A stretch of DNA of 64,000 nt from Sva-07 sp963715825 (GTDB lineage Bacteria > Actinomycetota > Acidimicrobiia > Acidimicrobiales > Ilumatobacteraceae): assembly GCA_963715825.1 (NCBI GenBank), contig CAVQSI010000038.1, positions 1 through 64,000 of the forward strand, read 5' to 3'. Under the pieces are notes generated by a model. The model made no database searches. It was not told the DNA's origin and worked only from the letters and a program-made list of their open reading frames with translations. Made by a program: the position numbers and the translations under genes. Shown here one piece after another: positions 33,979 through 43,328 of the stretch (position 1 is the stretch's first letter; each line of letters begins with the position of its first letter).

Positions 33979-36900
33979 GGAGGCATTCTGGCAGCGACCT
34001 GCACGAGGCGGTGGCCGTCCTGGTCGACGATCCACGCAAGACCCGGCCGGGGTGGGATCATCGAGCGCCGCGGGAGGGTGACGCCGAGCAGCTCGCCATC
34101 GACCTCGCCCATCGCGGTCATGATCAAGCCGCAGCGACTGCGCGCCACGTCACGGGTCCAGTGCCCGTACGCGACGCGCACCGCTTCGAGCCGTGCCGCA
34201 ACGGCGAACGTGACGCCGGGCGCCGACAGGAGCCGACCGAGCGCCCCACCGGGATCGTCGACGCGTTCAGCGTCGTCGACGACGACGAGCACTGCACCGT
34301 GCTCGTCGCCGGCGAGATCGCCGTCGTCGATCGGTCGGCGGCGGTCGACGTGGACCACCGTGCCGGCCGGATGGGCGCGACGCCATGCGAACTCCACCTG
34401 ACGCAACGCGGTCGACCGTCCCGTGCGCGCTCCGCCCCCGATGAACACGTGGTCGCCGACCGGGACGCGCAACACCGCCTGCCCGAGGTCGTCGGCGCCG
34501 AGCCCGATCGGGAGTTCGACGGGCCCTCCCGACCGAGGGTCCGTCGAACCACATGACGGTGTCGACTCGATCGCGTCGAACTCGTCGGGGTCGACGACCT
34601 CGGGCAACACCAGCACCGGCGGCGCTCGACCGGCGGAGCCGTCCGCCGCGTCCGCAGCGTCCACCGAGCGCGTCGCTTCGAGATCCGCCGGCGCCTCGGT
34701 GTCGAACACGACCTGCGCCTCGAGCCCGGTGTCCACCACCCGCAGTCGGCCCGGAACGCCATCGCACACCGCCGGACTGCGGAGCCCGGCCGTGCGGGCG
34801 ATGCCTGGGTCGTCGAGGTGGAACACCCAGGTCGACGCCCGTGGCACGGCCAGTCCAGCCGGCGACATGCCATCGGTCGTGACAACGGCGACGATCCCCA
34901 CCGTCGGCCCGTCGCGCAGCAACCTGTCGAGCCGCCGCCCCTCCTCGCCGTGCACCACGTCACCCACCGCGTCGCGCACGGCTGCGTAGCCGTCGATCAC
35001 GACGACGACCACCGGCTCTCGTGTGGCGTCGGTCGAGCGCCGGTCGATCTCATCGGCGAGTCGGGCGAGCAGACGACTGACACGCTCGGTCTCCGCCGCC
35101 CGCACCACTGCGCCACAAGGGGCGCTCGCCTCGACGGCGTTCCAGATCGCATCGCCCTGCGCGTCGATGACGTACAGGTGCAGCGCATCGGGACGAGCCC
35201 GCTGGACACACCGCGCCGCCACGGCGGCCGCGGCAGTCGTGGTCCCGGACCCGACCGATCCCACGAGCAGCAGCGTGCCGTCGCTCGGCGTCCACACGAG
35301 CGGCCGGCGGCGCTGTTGCGCAGGGTCGTCGAGCAGTCCGACCGATGCGTCGTCGCCGCCGAGGTCCCGCCGACGAACGAGTATCGGGAGCGCGTCGATC
35401 CACGGACGGTGCGGGGTGGCCGTGCCCGTCATCGTCGCGGCCGCGCTGATCGAGTCGACGAGCCGTTCGAGCGCCGTCGGCTGATCGGTCGTCGGTGTCG
35501 TGTCCCGGTGTCGCGAGTCGCCGTCCGGGACCCGCTCGACGGTCAACCGCGTGGAGCGTGGACGCCCGGGGCTCGACGAGTCGGCGGTCTGGAACACGAC
35601 CAGCTCGTCGGGGCCGAGTCGCAGCGCAGCACGCCCGGGCGACCCGAGCGGGAAGCGGGCCGGCGTGGCATCGCCGACCACGTCGTGCGCGTCGGCGCGG
35701 TCCTGGAGGCGCAGCGCGATCCGCAGGTTGGTGTTGGCCCGGATGTCGTCGGTGACCACACCGGCAGGGCGCTGCGTGGCCAGCACGAGGTGGATGCCGA
35801 GGCTCCGGCCCCGCTGGGCGATCGACACCAGCGTTCCGAGGAAGTCGGGGAGTTCCCTCGCCAGCGACGCGAACTCGTCGATCACCACCACCAGACGCGG
35901 CAGGGGCTCAACAGCGCTGCGACGGTACGCAGCGAGGTCGTCGGCCCGGGCCGCTCGCAGCAGTCGTTCGCGCCGACGGACCTCGGCGTCGAGGCTCACC
36001 AACACCCGCTCGGCGAGGCCGTCGTCGAGGTCGGTCACCACGCCGACCGTGTGCGGAAGCCGCGCGCAGGCATCGAACGTCGAGCCGCCCTTGTAGTCGA
36101 CGAGGATCATCGTGACGTGATCCGGACTCGCGTTCGCTGCGAGCGACACGACCAGGGTGCGCAGCAGTTCGCTCTTGCCCGACCCGGTCGTGCCGGCGAT
36201 CAGCCCGTGCGGTCCGTCGCGCACCAGATCGACGTCGACGACACCGTCGGCCGACACCCCGAGGCACGCAATCGGTGACGGGTCGCGGCCGCCGTGGCGC
36301 CAGCGACGGGCGATCGCCGTGGCCGTGTCGTCGTGGATCGGTTCGAGTTCGGCGAGCGCCACACGTGACGGCACCGCGAGCGAGCTGTCGTCGTCCTCGG
36401 GATCGAGCAGCGGGGCCAGCCGACGCGCTGCGGCCTCGGCGGTGGCCGTCGAGATCCCGGCGATCACGACGTTGCGGTCGAGCGTCGTCCATGCGCTGCC
36501 GGTCTCGATCCACCGCGCTGCACCGGTGTCGCCGACTTCGAGAATGCGATCAGCGATCGCGGGCACCGACAGATCCCCAGCGACGACAGCAATGCACGTG
36601 ACGCCACCGCGATCGAGTCGCCGGCGCACTGCGCCGGTGCGGGCGCTGAGCAACGCCGGTGAGTCGACGACGATGACGGTCCGGCGGCGCGGGGCGTCGT
36701 CGTCGGGTTCCGGCTCCATCGCTGCCGCCAGCCCGGCACCGTCCGCGGCGGCGACCACGCAGGTCCGGCCGCGCACGTGCGGCAGCCAACTCACCCAGCT
36801 CCACCGGCTCGGGTCATCGGTGACCACCTGGAGTTCCCAGTCCGCCGGTCCGTAGTCGGCCGCCAGTTGGACGATGATCGAGCGGCACAGCGACTCGGCG

Positions 36901-38132
36901 ATCGTCGACGTGCCGTGGATCGCCATCGTCGACGACGCTTCGAGCGCGAGGGGCACGGCGACGTCGTCGAATCGTTCGCAGCGTTCGAGGGTCACGAGAA
37001 GTTCGGCGCCGAGGCGGCGGCGGTCGTCGGCGGGGATCGGCGGGTCCCATCGGGAGGTCCCCCGTCCGACGGTGACCCACAGCGGATCGTCGTTGCGGCA
37101 CCGCTGCGCCCACACGCCGCCGACGTGGTCGTGGATTCGTTCGAGCGCGTCGACCACGCTTCGATGACGTGTTCGATGCTGGCGTTCGGCGGCGCTGCGG
37201 GCGCGTCCGAGGGCGTGTTCGAACTCGACGATGGCGCGGCGATGGTCGGCGTCGGCACGTCGACGATCGCGGCGGGCGATGACCGCACCGACGGCCCAGG
37301 TCACGAGCGACGCGATGGCACCGACGGCCGCAAAGACGGCGAACAGCATCTGGCCGAGCACCGCTGCGAGCACGCCGGCGCCGATCGCTGCGACACCCGC
37401 GCCGACGAGGGTCGTGAGCGGCGGGGCGCGGTGAACCGCCGGAGGTGCGGGGACCTCGAGCGCCACGGCGGCAGCGTCGTCGGCGGCGATCGGCCCGCGC
37501 CGCACCACACGGCGCCACGGGTCGCGTTCGGCCGGGGCGATGCTGCCGGTGGCGGTCGCAGTGGCGGCGGCCTCGCTCCGGCCGACCACGAGGCGGCTGC
37601 TCCCGATCGACAGGGTCCCGTCGATGGGGTGAGCGGATCGACAGGGCGAGCCCGAACTCGTGGCCGGGAACGCTCCGGTCAGCTGCGTGAAGGCCACCGT
37701 TCCGTCGGCGGCAATGTCGAGGAGACCGTGGTGCAACTCGACCGCCGGGTCGTCGATGCGGAGCGTCGCAGTCGTCGCCCGACCGATCGTGTACCGACCG
37801 GGCGTCAGGGTGGTCCAGCGTTCGCAGGCGGGGCCCACGTCGATCGCCACGTCGACGCCGTCACTGGTGCTGGTGCTGCTGCTGGTGGTGGTAGTGGTGC
37901 TGGTCGGCGGGTCGAGGGGTCCGGCGACGGAGACCGTCGAGCCGACCGTCAGGCCAGTGGCGACGAGCCGTTCGCTCGGCGCCATCGGGCGGTCGTCGAT
38001 CGCCAGGGGCATTGCCACCGGGAGATCGAGCGCACGCGCCAGATCGGCCACCGAGTCGGTCGCAGCATGGGGGTGGATGACGAGCCGGGTGCCATCCGGT
38101 CCGATCGCCTCGCACGGCGGGAGTTGTTGCAT
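33975..38132 (-). CDS. FHA-FtsK/SpoIIIE ATPase of the type VII secretion EssC/EccC family
   Basis: 1385 residues from ATG 38132 (start uncertain: GGGGAGGT touches it, and the frame extends to 38195). Layout: an N-terminal ubiquitin-like region (1-75), Ser/Thr linker, FHA domain (about 97-185; PGRYTIGRATTATLRIDDPA), membrane helix pair (about 240-285), then three FtsK-type modules. Module 1 has Walker A IAGTTGSGKSELLRTL (Lys653) and VVIDEFASLARELPDF. Module 2 has GSVGSGTTTA and module 3 GGGARTGRSTA, so each lost the Walker A Lys (to Thr near 964, Arg near 1239). No WXG100, EccB or EccD gene is seen in the window. Likely orphan or distant T7SS motor. Confidence 0.8.
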   Translation of the reverse strand: MQQLPPCEAIGPDGTRLVIHPHAATDSVADLARALDLPVAMPLAIDDRPMAPSERLVATGLTVGSTVSVAGPLDPPTSTTTTTSSSTSTSDGVDVAIDVGPACERWTTLTPGRYTIGRATTATLRIDDPAVELHHGLLDIAADGTVAFTQLTGAFPATSSGSPCRSAHPIDGTLSIGSSRLVVGRSEAAATATATGSIAPAERDPWRRVVRRGPIAADDAAAVALEVPAPPAVHRAPPLTTLVGAGVAAIGAGVLAAVLGQMLFAVFAAVGAIASLVTWAVGAVIARRDRRRADADHRRAIVEFEHALGRARSAAERQHRTRHRSVVDALERIHDHVGGVWAQRCRNDDPLWVTVGRGTSRWDPPIPADDRRRLGAELLVTLERCERFDDVAVPLALEASSTMAIHGTSTIAESLCRSIIVQLAADYGPADWELQVVTDDPSRWSWVSWLPHVRGRTCVVAAADGAGLAAAMEPEPDDDAPRRRTVIVVDSPALLSARTGAVRRRLDRGGVTCIAVVAGDLSVPAIADRILEVGDTGAARWIETGSAWTTLDRNVVIAGISTATAEAAARRLAPLLDPEDDDSSLAVPSRVALAELEPIHDDTATAIARRWRHGGRDPSPIACLGVSADGVVDVDLVRDGPHGLIAGTTGSGKSELLRTLVVSLAANASPDHVTMILVDYKGGSTFDACARLPHTVGVVTDLDDGLAERVLVSLDAEVRRRERLLRAARADDLAAYRRSAVEPLPRLVVVIDEFASLARELPDFLGTLVSIAQRGRSLGIHLVLATQRPAGVVTDDIRANTNLRIALRLQDRADAHDVVGDATPARFPLGSPGRAALRLGPDELVVFQTADSSSPGRPRSTRLTVERVPDGDSRHRDTTPTTDQPTALERLVDSISAAATMTGTATPHRPWIDALPILVRRRDLGGDDASVGLLDDPAQQRRRPLVWTPSDGTLLLVGSVGSGTTTAAAAVAARCVQRARPDALHLYVIDAQGDAIWNAVEASAPCGAVVRAAETERVSRLLARLADEIDRRSTDATREPVVVVVIDGYAAVRDAVGDVVHGEEGRRLDRLLRDGPTVGIVAVVTTDGMSPAGLAVPRASTWVFHLDDPGIARTAGLRSPAVCDGVPGRLRVVDTGLEAQVVFDTEAPADLEATRSVDAADAADGSAGRAPPVLVLPEVVDPDEFDAIESTPSCGSTDPRSGGPVELPIGLGADDLGQAVLRVPVGDHVFIGGGARTGRSTALRQVEFAWRRAHPAGTVVHVDRRRPIDDGDLAGDEHGAVLVVVDDAERVDDPGGALGRLLSAPGVTFAVAARLEAVRVAYGHWTRDVARSRCGLIMTAMGEVDGELLGVTLPRRSMIPPRPGLAWIVDQDGHRLVQVAARMPP

Positions 38133-38206
38133 ACCTCCCCAGTGGGCGCCCGCACCCACAAACGGGAATCCCGCCACCGCAACCGCTCCCTCCAACCACC
38201 TCCAAC

Positions 38207-38330
38207 CTCCCCGGCCGATGAGCGAAACGACCGCAGACGCCCCATCTCGCTCATCGCGGAACCCGAACCTCCCCGGCCGATGAGCGAAACGACCGCCGAC
38301 GCCCCATCTCGCTCATCGCGGAACGCGAAC
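38207..38330. repeat. Two tandem 62-base units with GATGAGCGA/TCGCTCATC hairpins
   Basis: Two nearly identical units of period 62. Each holds CGATGAGCGA and TCGCTCATCG (38216-38225/38247-38256 and 38278-38287/38309-38318) separated by 21 bases. They lie in the 332-base gap between the FHA-FtsK gene (minus) and the HTH gene (plus), the only long non-coding stretch here. The remainder of the gap holds nothing recognisable. Confidence 0.8.
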
Positions 38331-38464
38331 CGGCGAAAATGGGCGCTGAGCAGGTGCTGTGAGTCGGCCGGGAGGGTGCTGTGAGACCGAGTCGTCGAAG
38401 ACTCTCGACGCTGGGAGGCCGGCAGTGAGACGAGCGGTGAGGCTGCATCGTCACGGTGGCCGCC

Positions 38465-39253
38465 ATGACCACGGCACCTCGGATCCCATTCCACCAATCG
38501 ACGCCCACCGGCTGCATCGAACGCTCATTCCTCCTCGAGCGACTCGACGCCGAATGGGCGCATCTCCGCACCTCCCGGCGGGCACTGCGCACCGTGCGCA
38601 CCTGGGCAACGAGCCATCCCGGCCACCCGCTGGCCGACGTCGTCGGCGACATCACCGACCTCGATCAGATCCGCCAAGCCACCCAGCGCTGCAGCGACGC
38701 TCGACGATCCGACGATGCGATCCTGCTGGCCCTCGTCGAGCTGGCCCGCGGCGACGAACTCGCCGGCCGCATCGTCCTGCAGCACCTGCTCCCCTCGCTG
38801 ATCACCAACGCCCGCCGCTACCGCTCGTACACCGATCGCACCGACCCGATCGCGCTGATCGTGCCAGCTGCGTGGCTGGCAATCCGCTCCTATGACGTCG
38901 AACGCCGCCGCCAGCACGTTGCATCGTCGCTGATCTCCGATGCCGTGTTCCAGGCCTACCGTCGTCAGCTCCGTCGCCGCGCCGGGAAGGAGCAGGTGAT
39001 GTCGCCGTCCGAGTTCGCCAGCGCCTCGTGCCACGACGGCCCCGCGACCGCGCTCGACGAGTTCGTCACCATGCTGCGCGACGCGCAACGCGCCGGCGTG
39101 CCCTCCTACGACTTGGACCTGCTGCGCCAGCTCGTACGGGTCGGCTCACCCGGCATCGTCGCGAAACAGCGCAAGGTCACCCCACGAACGGTGCGCAACC
39201 ACCGCGACCGTGCCGTCGACCACGTGCGCAGCGCACTCGCCGTCGCTGCGTGA
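38465..39253 (+). CDS. Putative HTH/sigma-like DNA-binding protein
   Basis: 262 residues from ATG 38465 (GTG 38456 alternative). The middle resembles sigma-factor region 2 (LLPSLITNARRYRSYTDRTD, AAWLAIRSYDVERRRQHVAS), and the C-terminus resembles a region-4-like HTH (GSPGIVAKQRKVTPRTVRNH). Arg-rich throughout. I do not recognise the family with confidence. It diverges from the FHA-FtsK gene across the tandem hairpin repeats, which may be its binding sites. Confidence 0.55.
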   Translation: MTTAPRIPFHQSTPTGCIERSFLLERLDAEWAHLRTSRRALRTVRTWATSHPGHPLADVVGDITDLDQIRQATQRCSDARRSDDAILLALVELARGDELAGRIVLQHLLPSLITNARRYRSYTDRTDPIALIVPAAWLAIRSYDVERRRQHVASSLISDAVFQAYRRQLRRRAGKEQVMSPSEFASASCHDGPATALDEFVTMLRDAQRAGVPSYDLDLLRQLVRVGSPGIVAKQRKVTPRTVRNHRDRAVDHVRSALAVAA

Positions 39254-39263
39254 ACGCCACCGA

Positions 39264-40040
39264 TCAGGCGCGCTGGGTGAAGTGCGGGTGACGCTTGTCG
39301 AGGAAGGCGCGGAACCCCTCCTGTGCGTCGTCGAGCATCGCGGCGCTCGCCATCTCCTCCATCGCCACCGCGTAGGCGTCGGGCTGGTCGAGGCCGACCT
39401 GCGCGTAGAACGCCCGCTTGCCGAGCGCCTTCGACAACGCGCTACCACGGGTTGCGCGCCTGACGAGATCGGCGACTGCGGCGTCGAGCTGATCGTCGGG
39501 CACCACGCGGTTGACCAACCCCCAGTCGGCAGCGGTGGCCGCATCGATCGGGTCACCGGTCAGCGCCATCTCGAGGGCCCGCTTGCGACCGACGTTGCGG
39601 GCGACCGCCACCAACGGCGTGTGGCAGAACAACCCACCCTTGCCGCCAGGGATCGCGAACGCCGCCGACTCCGCGGCGACTGCAAGGTCACACGTCGCCA
39701 CCAGCTGGCACCCCGCTGCCGTCGCCAGGGCGTGCACCCGCGCCACCACCGGTTGCGGCAGCGCCTGCACGGTGTCCATCATCTCGGTGCACACGGCGAA
39801 GAGGTGCCGCGCTGCGTCGAGGTCGGCGCCGGCCATGTCGCCGAAGTTGTGCCCGGCGGAGAACACCGGCCCGTTCGCGGCGAGCACGACGCCGAGCGCG
39901 TCGGAGCTGCCGACGTCGCGCAGCGCGCCGGTCAACTCGGTCATCACGTCGAGCGCGAGGGCGTTGCGCTTCTCGGGGCGGTTGAGCGTGATCGTGGTGA
40001 TGTCGCCGTCGCGGTCGACGAGCAGGTGCGAGTACGTCAT
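39264..40040 (-). CDS. Enoyl-CoA hydratase/isomerase family protein
   Basis: 258 residues, crotonase fold. N-terminal TITLNRPEKRNALALDVMTE, oxyanion segment ANGPVFSAGHNFGDM and LATAAGCQLVATCDLAVAAE are present. The second position that carries the catalytic Glu in classic hydratases is occupied by FAIPGGKGGLFCHTPLVAVA without a clear Glu, as in ECHDC3-like members, so hydratase activity is not certain. It is 11 bases from the convergent HTH gene end. Confidence 0.85.
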   Translation of the reverse strand: MTYSHLLVDRDGDITTITLNRPEKRNALALDVMTELTGALRDVGSSDALGVVLAANGPVFSAGHNFGDMAGADLDAARHLFAVCTEMMDTVQALPQPVVARVHALATAAGCQLVATCDLAVAAESAAFAIPGGKGGLFCHTPLVAVARNVGRKRALEMALTGDPIDAATAADWGLVNRVVPDDQLDAAVADLVRRATRGSALSKALGKRAFYAQVGLDQPDAYAVAMEEMASAAMLDDAQEGFRAFLDKRHPHFTQRA

Positions 40041-40079
40041 GGATCGAGTCTCGCGCCCGGCGCGCCGTATGGTCGCCCC

Positions 40080-40946
40080 ATGAAGTTCGGAATCATGTTC
40101 GCCAACACGGGCCACGGCTCGTCACCCGAGGGTGCAACCGCCGTCGCCACCGCTGCCGAAGCCGGCGGCTTCGAGGCGATCTGGACCGTCGAGCACGTCG
40201 TCGTGCCATCGGGCTACGAATCGAAGTATCCCTACGACCCGAGCGGCAAGATGGCCGGCGGCGCCGAAGAGTTCGACCTGCCCGACCCGCTGATCTGGCT
40301 CACGTGGGTCGCGGCGCACACCACGCGCATCAAGTTGGCGACCGGCATTCTGATCGTGCCGCAGCGCAACCCGGTGATCACGGCCAAGGAGCTGGCGACG
40401 CTCGACCACCTCTCCGGTGGGCGCATGGTGCTCGGGGTCGGCGCCGGTTGGCTGGCCGAGGAGTTCGCGGCGCTCAACGTGTCGTTCAACGACCGCGGCA
40501 AGCGCCTCGACGAGTACATCGCGGTGATGCGCGCGCTGTGGTCTGGCGAGAAGACGACGTTCTCGGGCGACTTCTTCGACTTCGAACAGTGCATCTCGTT
40601 GCCCAGGCCGACCAACGGCACGATCCCGGTGATCGTCGGCGGCCACAGCACCGCAGCAGCGAAGCGGGCCGGCCGCATCGGCGACGGGTTCTTCCCCGGC
40701 AGCGCGTCGGCCACCGAGATCGGCGAGTTGATCACGCTGGTGCGCCAGACCGCCGAGGACCACGGCCGCGATCCGGCCTCGATCGAGATGATCGCCGGCG
40801 CCGGCGCGCCTCCCGGACCGAAGCTCGACGCCCGCATCGAGCAGCTCGCCGAGATCGGTGTCACCCACGCGATCGTGCCGACGTTCCGCCCCGACGCCTT
40901 GGCCGAGATCGGCGAGTCGCTCAACGCGACCTACGGGCAGGCCTGA
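40080..40946 (+). CDS. LLM class F420-dependent oxidoreductase
   Basis: 288 residues. Luciferase-fold segments MKFGIMFANTGHGSSPEGAT, GGFEAIWTVEHVVVPSGYES, RIKLATGILIVPQRNPVITA and LSGGRMVLGVGAGWLAEEFA are typical, with IPVIVGGHSTAAAKRAGRIG at the phosphate-binding end. The N-terminal layout matches the TIGR03619-like F420 group. Substrate unknown. Starts 40 bases from the divergent enoyl-CoA hydratase-like gene. Confidence 0.85.
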   Translation: MKFGIMFANTGHGSSPEGATAVATAAEAGGFEAIWTVEHVVVPSGYESKYPYDPSGKMAGGAEEFDLPDPLIWLTWVAAHTTRIKLATGILIVPQRNPVITAKELATLDHLSGGRMVLGVGAGWLAEEFAALNVSFNDRGKRLDEYIAVMRALWSGEKTTFSGDFFDFEQCISLPRPTNGTIPVIVGGHSTAAAKRAGRIGDGFFPGSASATEIGELITLVRQTAEDHGRDPASIEMIAGAGAPPGPKLDARIEQLAEIGVTHAIVPTFRPDALAEIGESLNATYGQA

Positions 40947-40980
40947 GCATCGACGCCTCACCCGCCGATACGGTGCGGGG

Positions 40981-41625
40981 ATGGCCAGTGACACGATTCC
41001 CGCCCGACGCGAGCGCGCCGAACTCTGCGACCTGTTCCTCGAACTCGGCCCCGACCAGCCGACGTTGTGTGGCGACTGGACGACGCGTGACCTCGCTGCG
41101 CACCTCGTCGTGCGCGAACGGCGGCCCGACGCTGCGATCGGCATCATCGTGTCGAAGGCCGCCGGCTACACCGACAAGGTGCAGTCCGGCGTCGCGGAAA
41201 GCGAGTGGACCGACCTCGTCGACACCGTGCGCTCGGGCCCGCCGATCTGGTCGCCGACACGGATCGAGAAGATCGACGAACTGGCGAACACCGTCGAGTT
41301 CTTCGTGCACCTCGAAGACGTCCGCCGCGCCCAGCCGACCTGGGAGCCACGCCCGCTCGACGACGACCTCACCGCCACGCTGTACGGCGTGCTCGCCAAG
41401 ATGGCGAAGCGGCTGGTCAAGAGCTCGCCGGTCGGCATCGTGCTCGAACCCGACGACGACCACGAGCCGATCATCGCCAAGCGAGCCGAGCCATCGGTCA
41501 CGGTGCGTGGTGCGGTCGGCGAACTGGTGATGTTCGTGTACGGACGACAGGCCCACAGCCGCGTCGAGTTGTTCGGCGACGACGACTCGGCTGCCGCTGT
41601 CACGTCGGCCTCGTTCGGGATCTGA
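40981..41625 (+). CDS. TIGR03085-like metal-binding protein (DinB/mycothiol-dependent superfamily)
   Basis: 214 residues. N-terminal ERAELCDLFLELGPDQPTLC and DWTTRDLAAHLVVRERRPDA are the family signature; His in AAHLVVRE and FFVHLEDVRR are candidate metal ligands of the DinB four-helix bundle. No catalytic assignment is possible. Starts 34 bases after the LLM gene and ends five bases before the SDR gene, suggesting a three-gene operon. Confidence 0.75.
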   Translation: MASDTIPARRERAELCDLFLELGPDQPTLCGDWTTRDLAAHLVVRERRPDAAIGIIVSKAAGYTDKVQSGVAESEWTDLVDTVRSGPPIWSPTRIEKIDELANTVEFFVHLEDVRRAQPTWEPRPLDDDLTATLYGVLAKMAKRLVKSSPVGIVLEPDDDHEPIIAKRAEPSVTVRGAVGELVMFVYGRQAHSRVELFGDDDSAAAVTSASFGI

Positions 41626-41630
41626 GCGCC

Positions 41631-42293
41631 ATGGCCTCACGTGACCTGAACGGAACCGTCGTTGCCGTCGTCGGCGCCAACGGAGGACTCGGGCGGGCGA
41701 TCACCGCTGCATTGACCGGCCGGGGCGCGAGCGTGGTGCGCTGCACCCGTTCCGGCGGGCCCGACAGCGACGTCACGCTGGATCTGCGTGACGGGCGCGC
41801 CGGCGATGCACTGGTCGAGCATGTCGCGGCAACGACTGGTCGCCTCGACGGGGTCGTGGTCGCGGCGGGCATCGTCGCCTTCGGCGACCTGGTCGACACC
41901 GACGACGTGGTCATCGAGGAACTGTTCCTCACCAACGCCATGGGCCCGATGTGGCTGGCCAAGCGCGTGGCCCCCGCTCTGCAGGCGTCCCAGGGCTTCT
42001 TCGTCAATCTGTCCGGCGTCGTGGCCGAAACGCCGATGCCCGGGATGGCCGCCTACTCGGCGTCGAAAGCAGCGGCAGCGGCGGCTACCGAGGCAATCCG
42101 TCGCGAGTTCCGTCGTTCGAAGGTGGCGGTGATCGACGTCCGCCCACCGCACACCGAGACCGGCCTGGCGACGCGTCCGCTCGCCGGCGCAGCACCGAAG
42201 ATGCCCGACGGGCTCGATCCGGCGACCGTCGCCGAACGCGTCGTCACCGCGGTCGAACAGGGCGACTCGGTCGTCGCGTCGACCGACTTCTGA
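41631..42293 (+). CDS. Short-chain dehydrogenase/reductase
   Basis: 220 residues, classical SDR. Cofactor motif VAVVGANGGLGRAITAAL (GxxxGxG), VVVAAGIVAFG for the NAG region, catalytic Ser in FFVNLSGVVAE and YSASKAA (Tyr-x3-Lys). The short length and DVRPPHTETGLATRPLAGAA tail are typical. NAD(P)-dependent oxidation or reduction of an unknown alcohol or carbonyl. Confidence 0.88.
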   Translation: MASRDLNGTVVAVVGANGGLGRAITAALTGRGASVVRCTRSGGPDSDVTLDLRDGRAGDALVEHVAATTGRLDGVVVAAGIVAFGDLVDTDDVVIEELFLTNAMGPMWLAKRVAPALQASQGFFVNLSGVVAETPMPGMAAYSASKAAAAAATEAIRREFRRSKVAVIDVRPPHTETGLATRPLAGAAPKMPDGLDPATVAERVVTAVEQGDSVVASTDF

Positions 42294-42318
42294 TCCGGTT
42301 GCTCAGTGGCCCGGTTGC

Positions 42319-42918
42319 TCAGGCCGCTGCGAGGTGGGCGCGGACGTGGCGGGTGAGCACCCGGGCGAGCGCCTCGTCGTCCATGCCGTCGTGCCTGGAC
42401 AGGTAGTCGAGCGCCTCGAACTGGAACATCACGTCGAGCGCAGCGAGCACCATCTCCCGGTCGGTGTCGGGCATCGCCGACATCTCGGGGCGGAACTGGG
42501 CGGCCAACTGCTCGCGCAGGTAGTCACGGACACGGTCGTAGCCCTCGGCAACGGCGGGCTCGTTGGCCCGAAGGCGCACGGCGGCACGGGTCAACGGGGC
42601 GAGGCGATGGTAGGCGTCGAGTCGGACCGAGATGAGGCGTTCGATCCGGTCGTCGAGCGGGCCGTCGCCGAGACCCTCGACATCGAAGATCGGCCACATG
42701 TCGCCCATGACGCGGGCGATGGCGGACACCATCAGTTCGGTGCGATCCTCGAAATAGCGGTACACGGAGCGGTACGAGACACCGGCTCGCTCGGCGATGT
42801 CCTCGATCGGTGGTTCGGCTCGGCCTTCGTTGGCCATTTCGATCAGGGCATCGAGGACGGCATCTTTGTTGCGGTTGCGACGAGCGGTGCGCCCGTCGAT
42901 GGCATCGACAGTCGGCAT
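42319..42918 (-). CDS. TetR family transcriptional regulator
   Basis: 199 residues from ATG 42918. N-terminal HTH: AVLDALIEMANEGRAEPPIE and ERAGVSYRSVYRYFEDRTEL. The C-terminal ligand domain is divergent (LTRAAVRLRANEPAVAEGYD). TTGTACAA, an 8-base palindrome, is just upstream at about 42928-42935 and could be part of an operator. Convergent with the SDR gene; the regulated genes are unclear. Confidence 0.85.
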   Translation of the reverse strand: MPTVDAIDGRTARRNRNKDAVLDALIEMANEGRAEPPIEDIAERAGVSYRSVYRYFEDRTELMVSAIARVMGDMWPIFDVEGLGDGPLDDRIERLISVRLDAYHRLAPLTRAAVRLRANEPAVAEGYDRVRDYLREQLAAQFRPEMSAMPDTDREMVLAALDVMFQFEALDYLSRHDGMDDEALARVLTRHVRAHLAAA

Positions 42919-42960
42919 TTAACAGATTGTACAAGGCCATGAACCCGTGTGGCCCTCAGG

Positions 42961-43032
42961 TGCCTCCCCAGGGGCTCGAACCCTGAACCAATGGATTAAA
43001 AGTCCACTGCTCTACCATTGAGCTAGAGAGGC
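42961..43032 (-). tRNA. tRNA-Lys (anticodon TTT)
   Basis: The minus strand gives acceptor GCCTCTC/GGGAGGC (one T:G pair), D arm GCTCAATGGTAGAGC, anticodon loop CTTTTAA with TTT at 34-36, T arm CAGGGTTCGAGCCCCTG, and discriminator A. CCA is not encoded. Confidence 0.93.
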
Positions 43033-43328
43033 GGGACCGGCGCGATTCGCAGGAGAAAACCCGTTGAACCGTCCGCGCCGGATTGCGGTTGGCCATCGTA
43101 GGGCCCGCAACCGGGCGCGCCGACCTCGAACGAGCGATGGGCACGGCGGGGACGCGCACCCGGTGTCAGGAGCGCAGCGTCCCGGTTGCTGACGACCGCC
43201 ACGATGGGACGGCGGGTCGATCGAGTCGAAGTCGTCGAGCGACGGCTTCCCGACATCGTCAGCCCCGTCCGGCGGATCGTCGCCGCGATCTCGTGTCGTG
43301 AACGCACAGCTGCGTAACCTGCGCTCGC

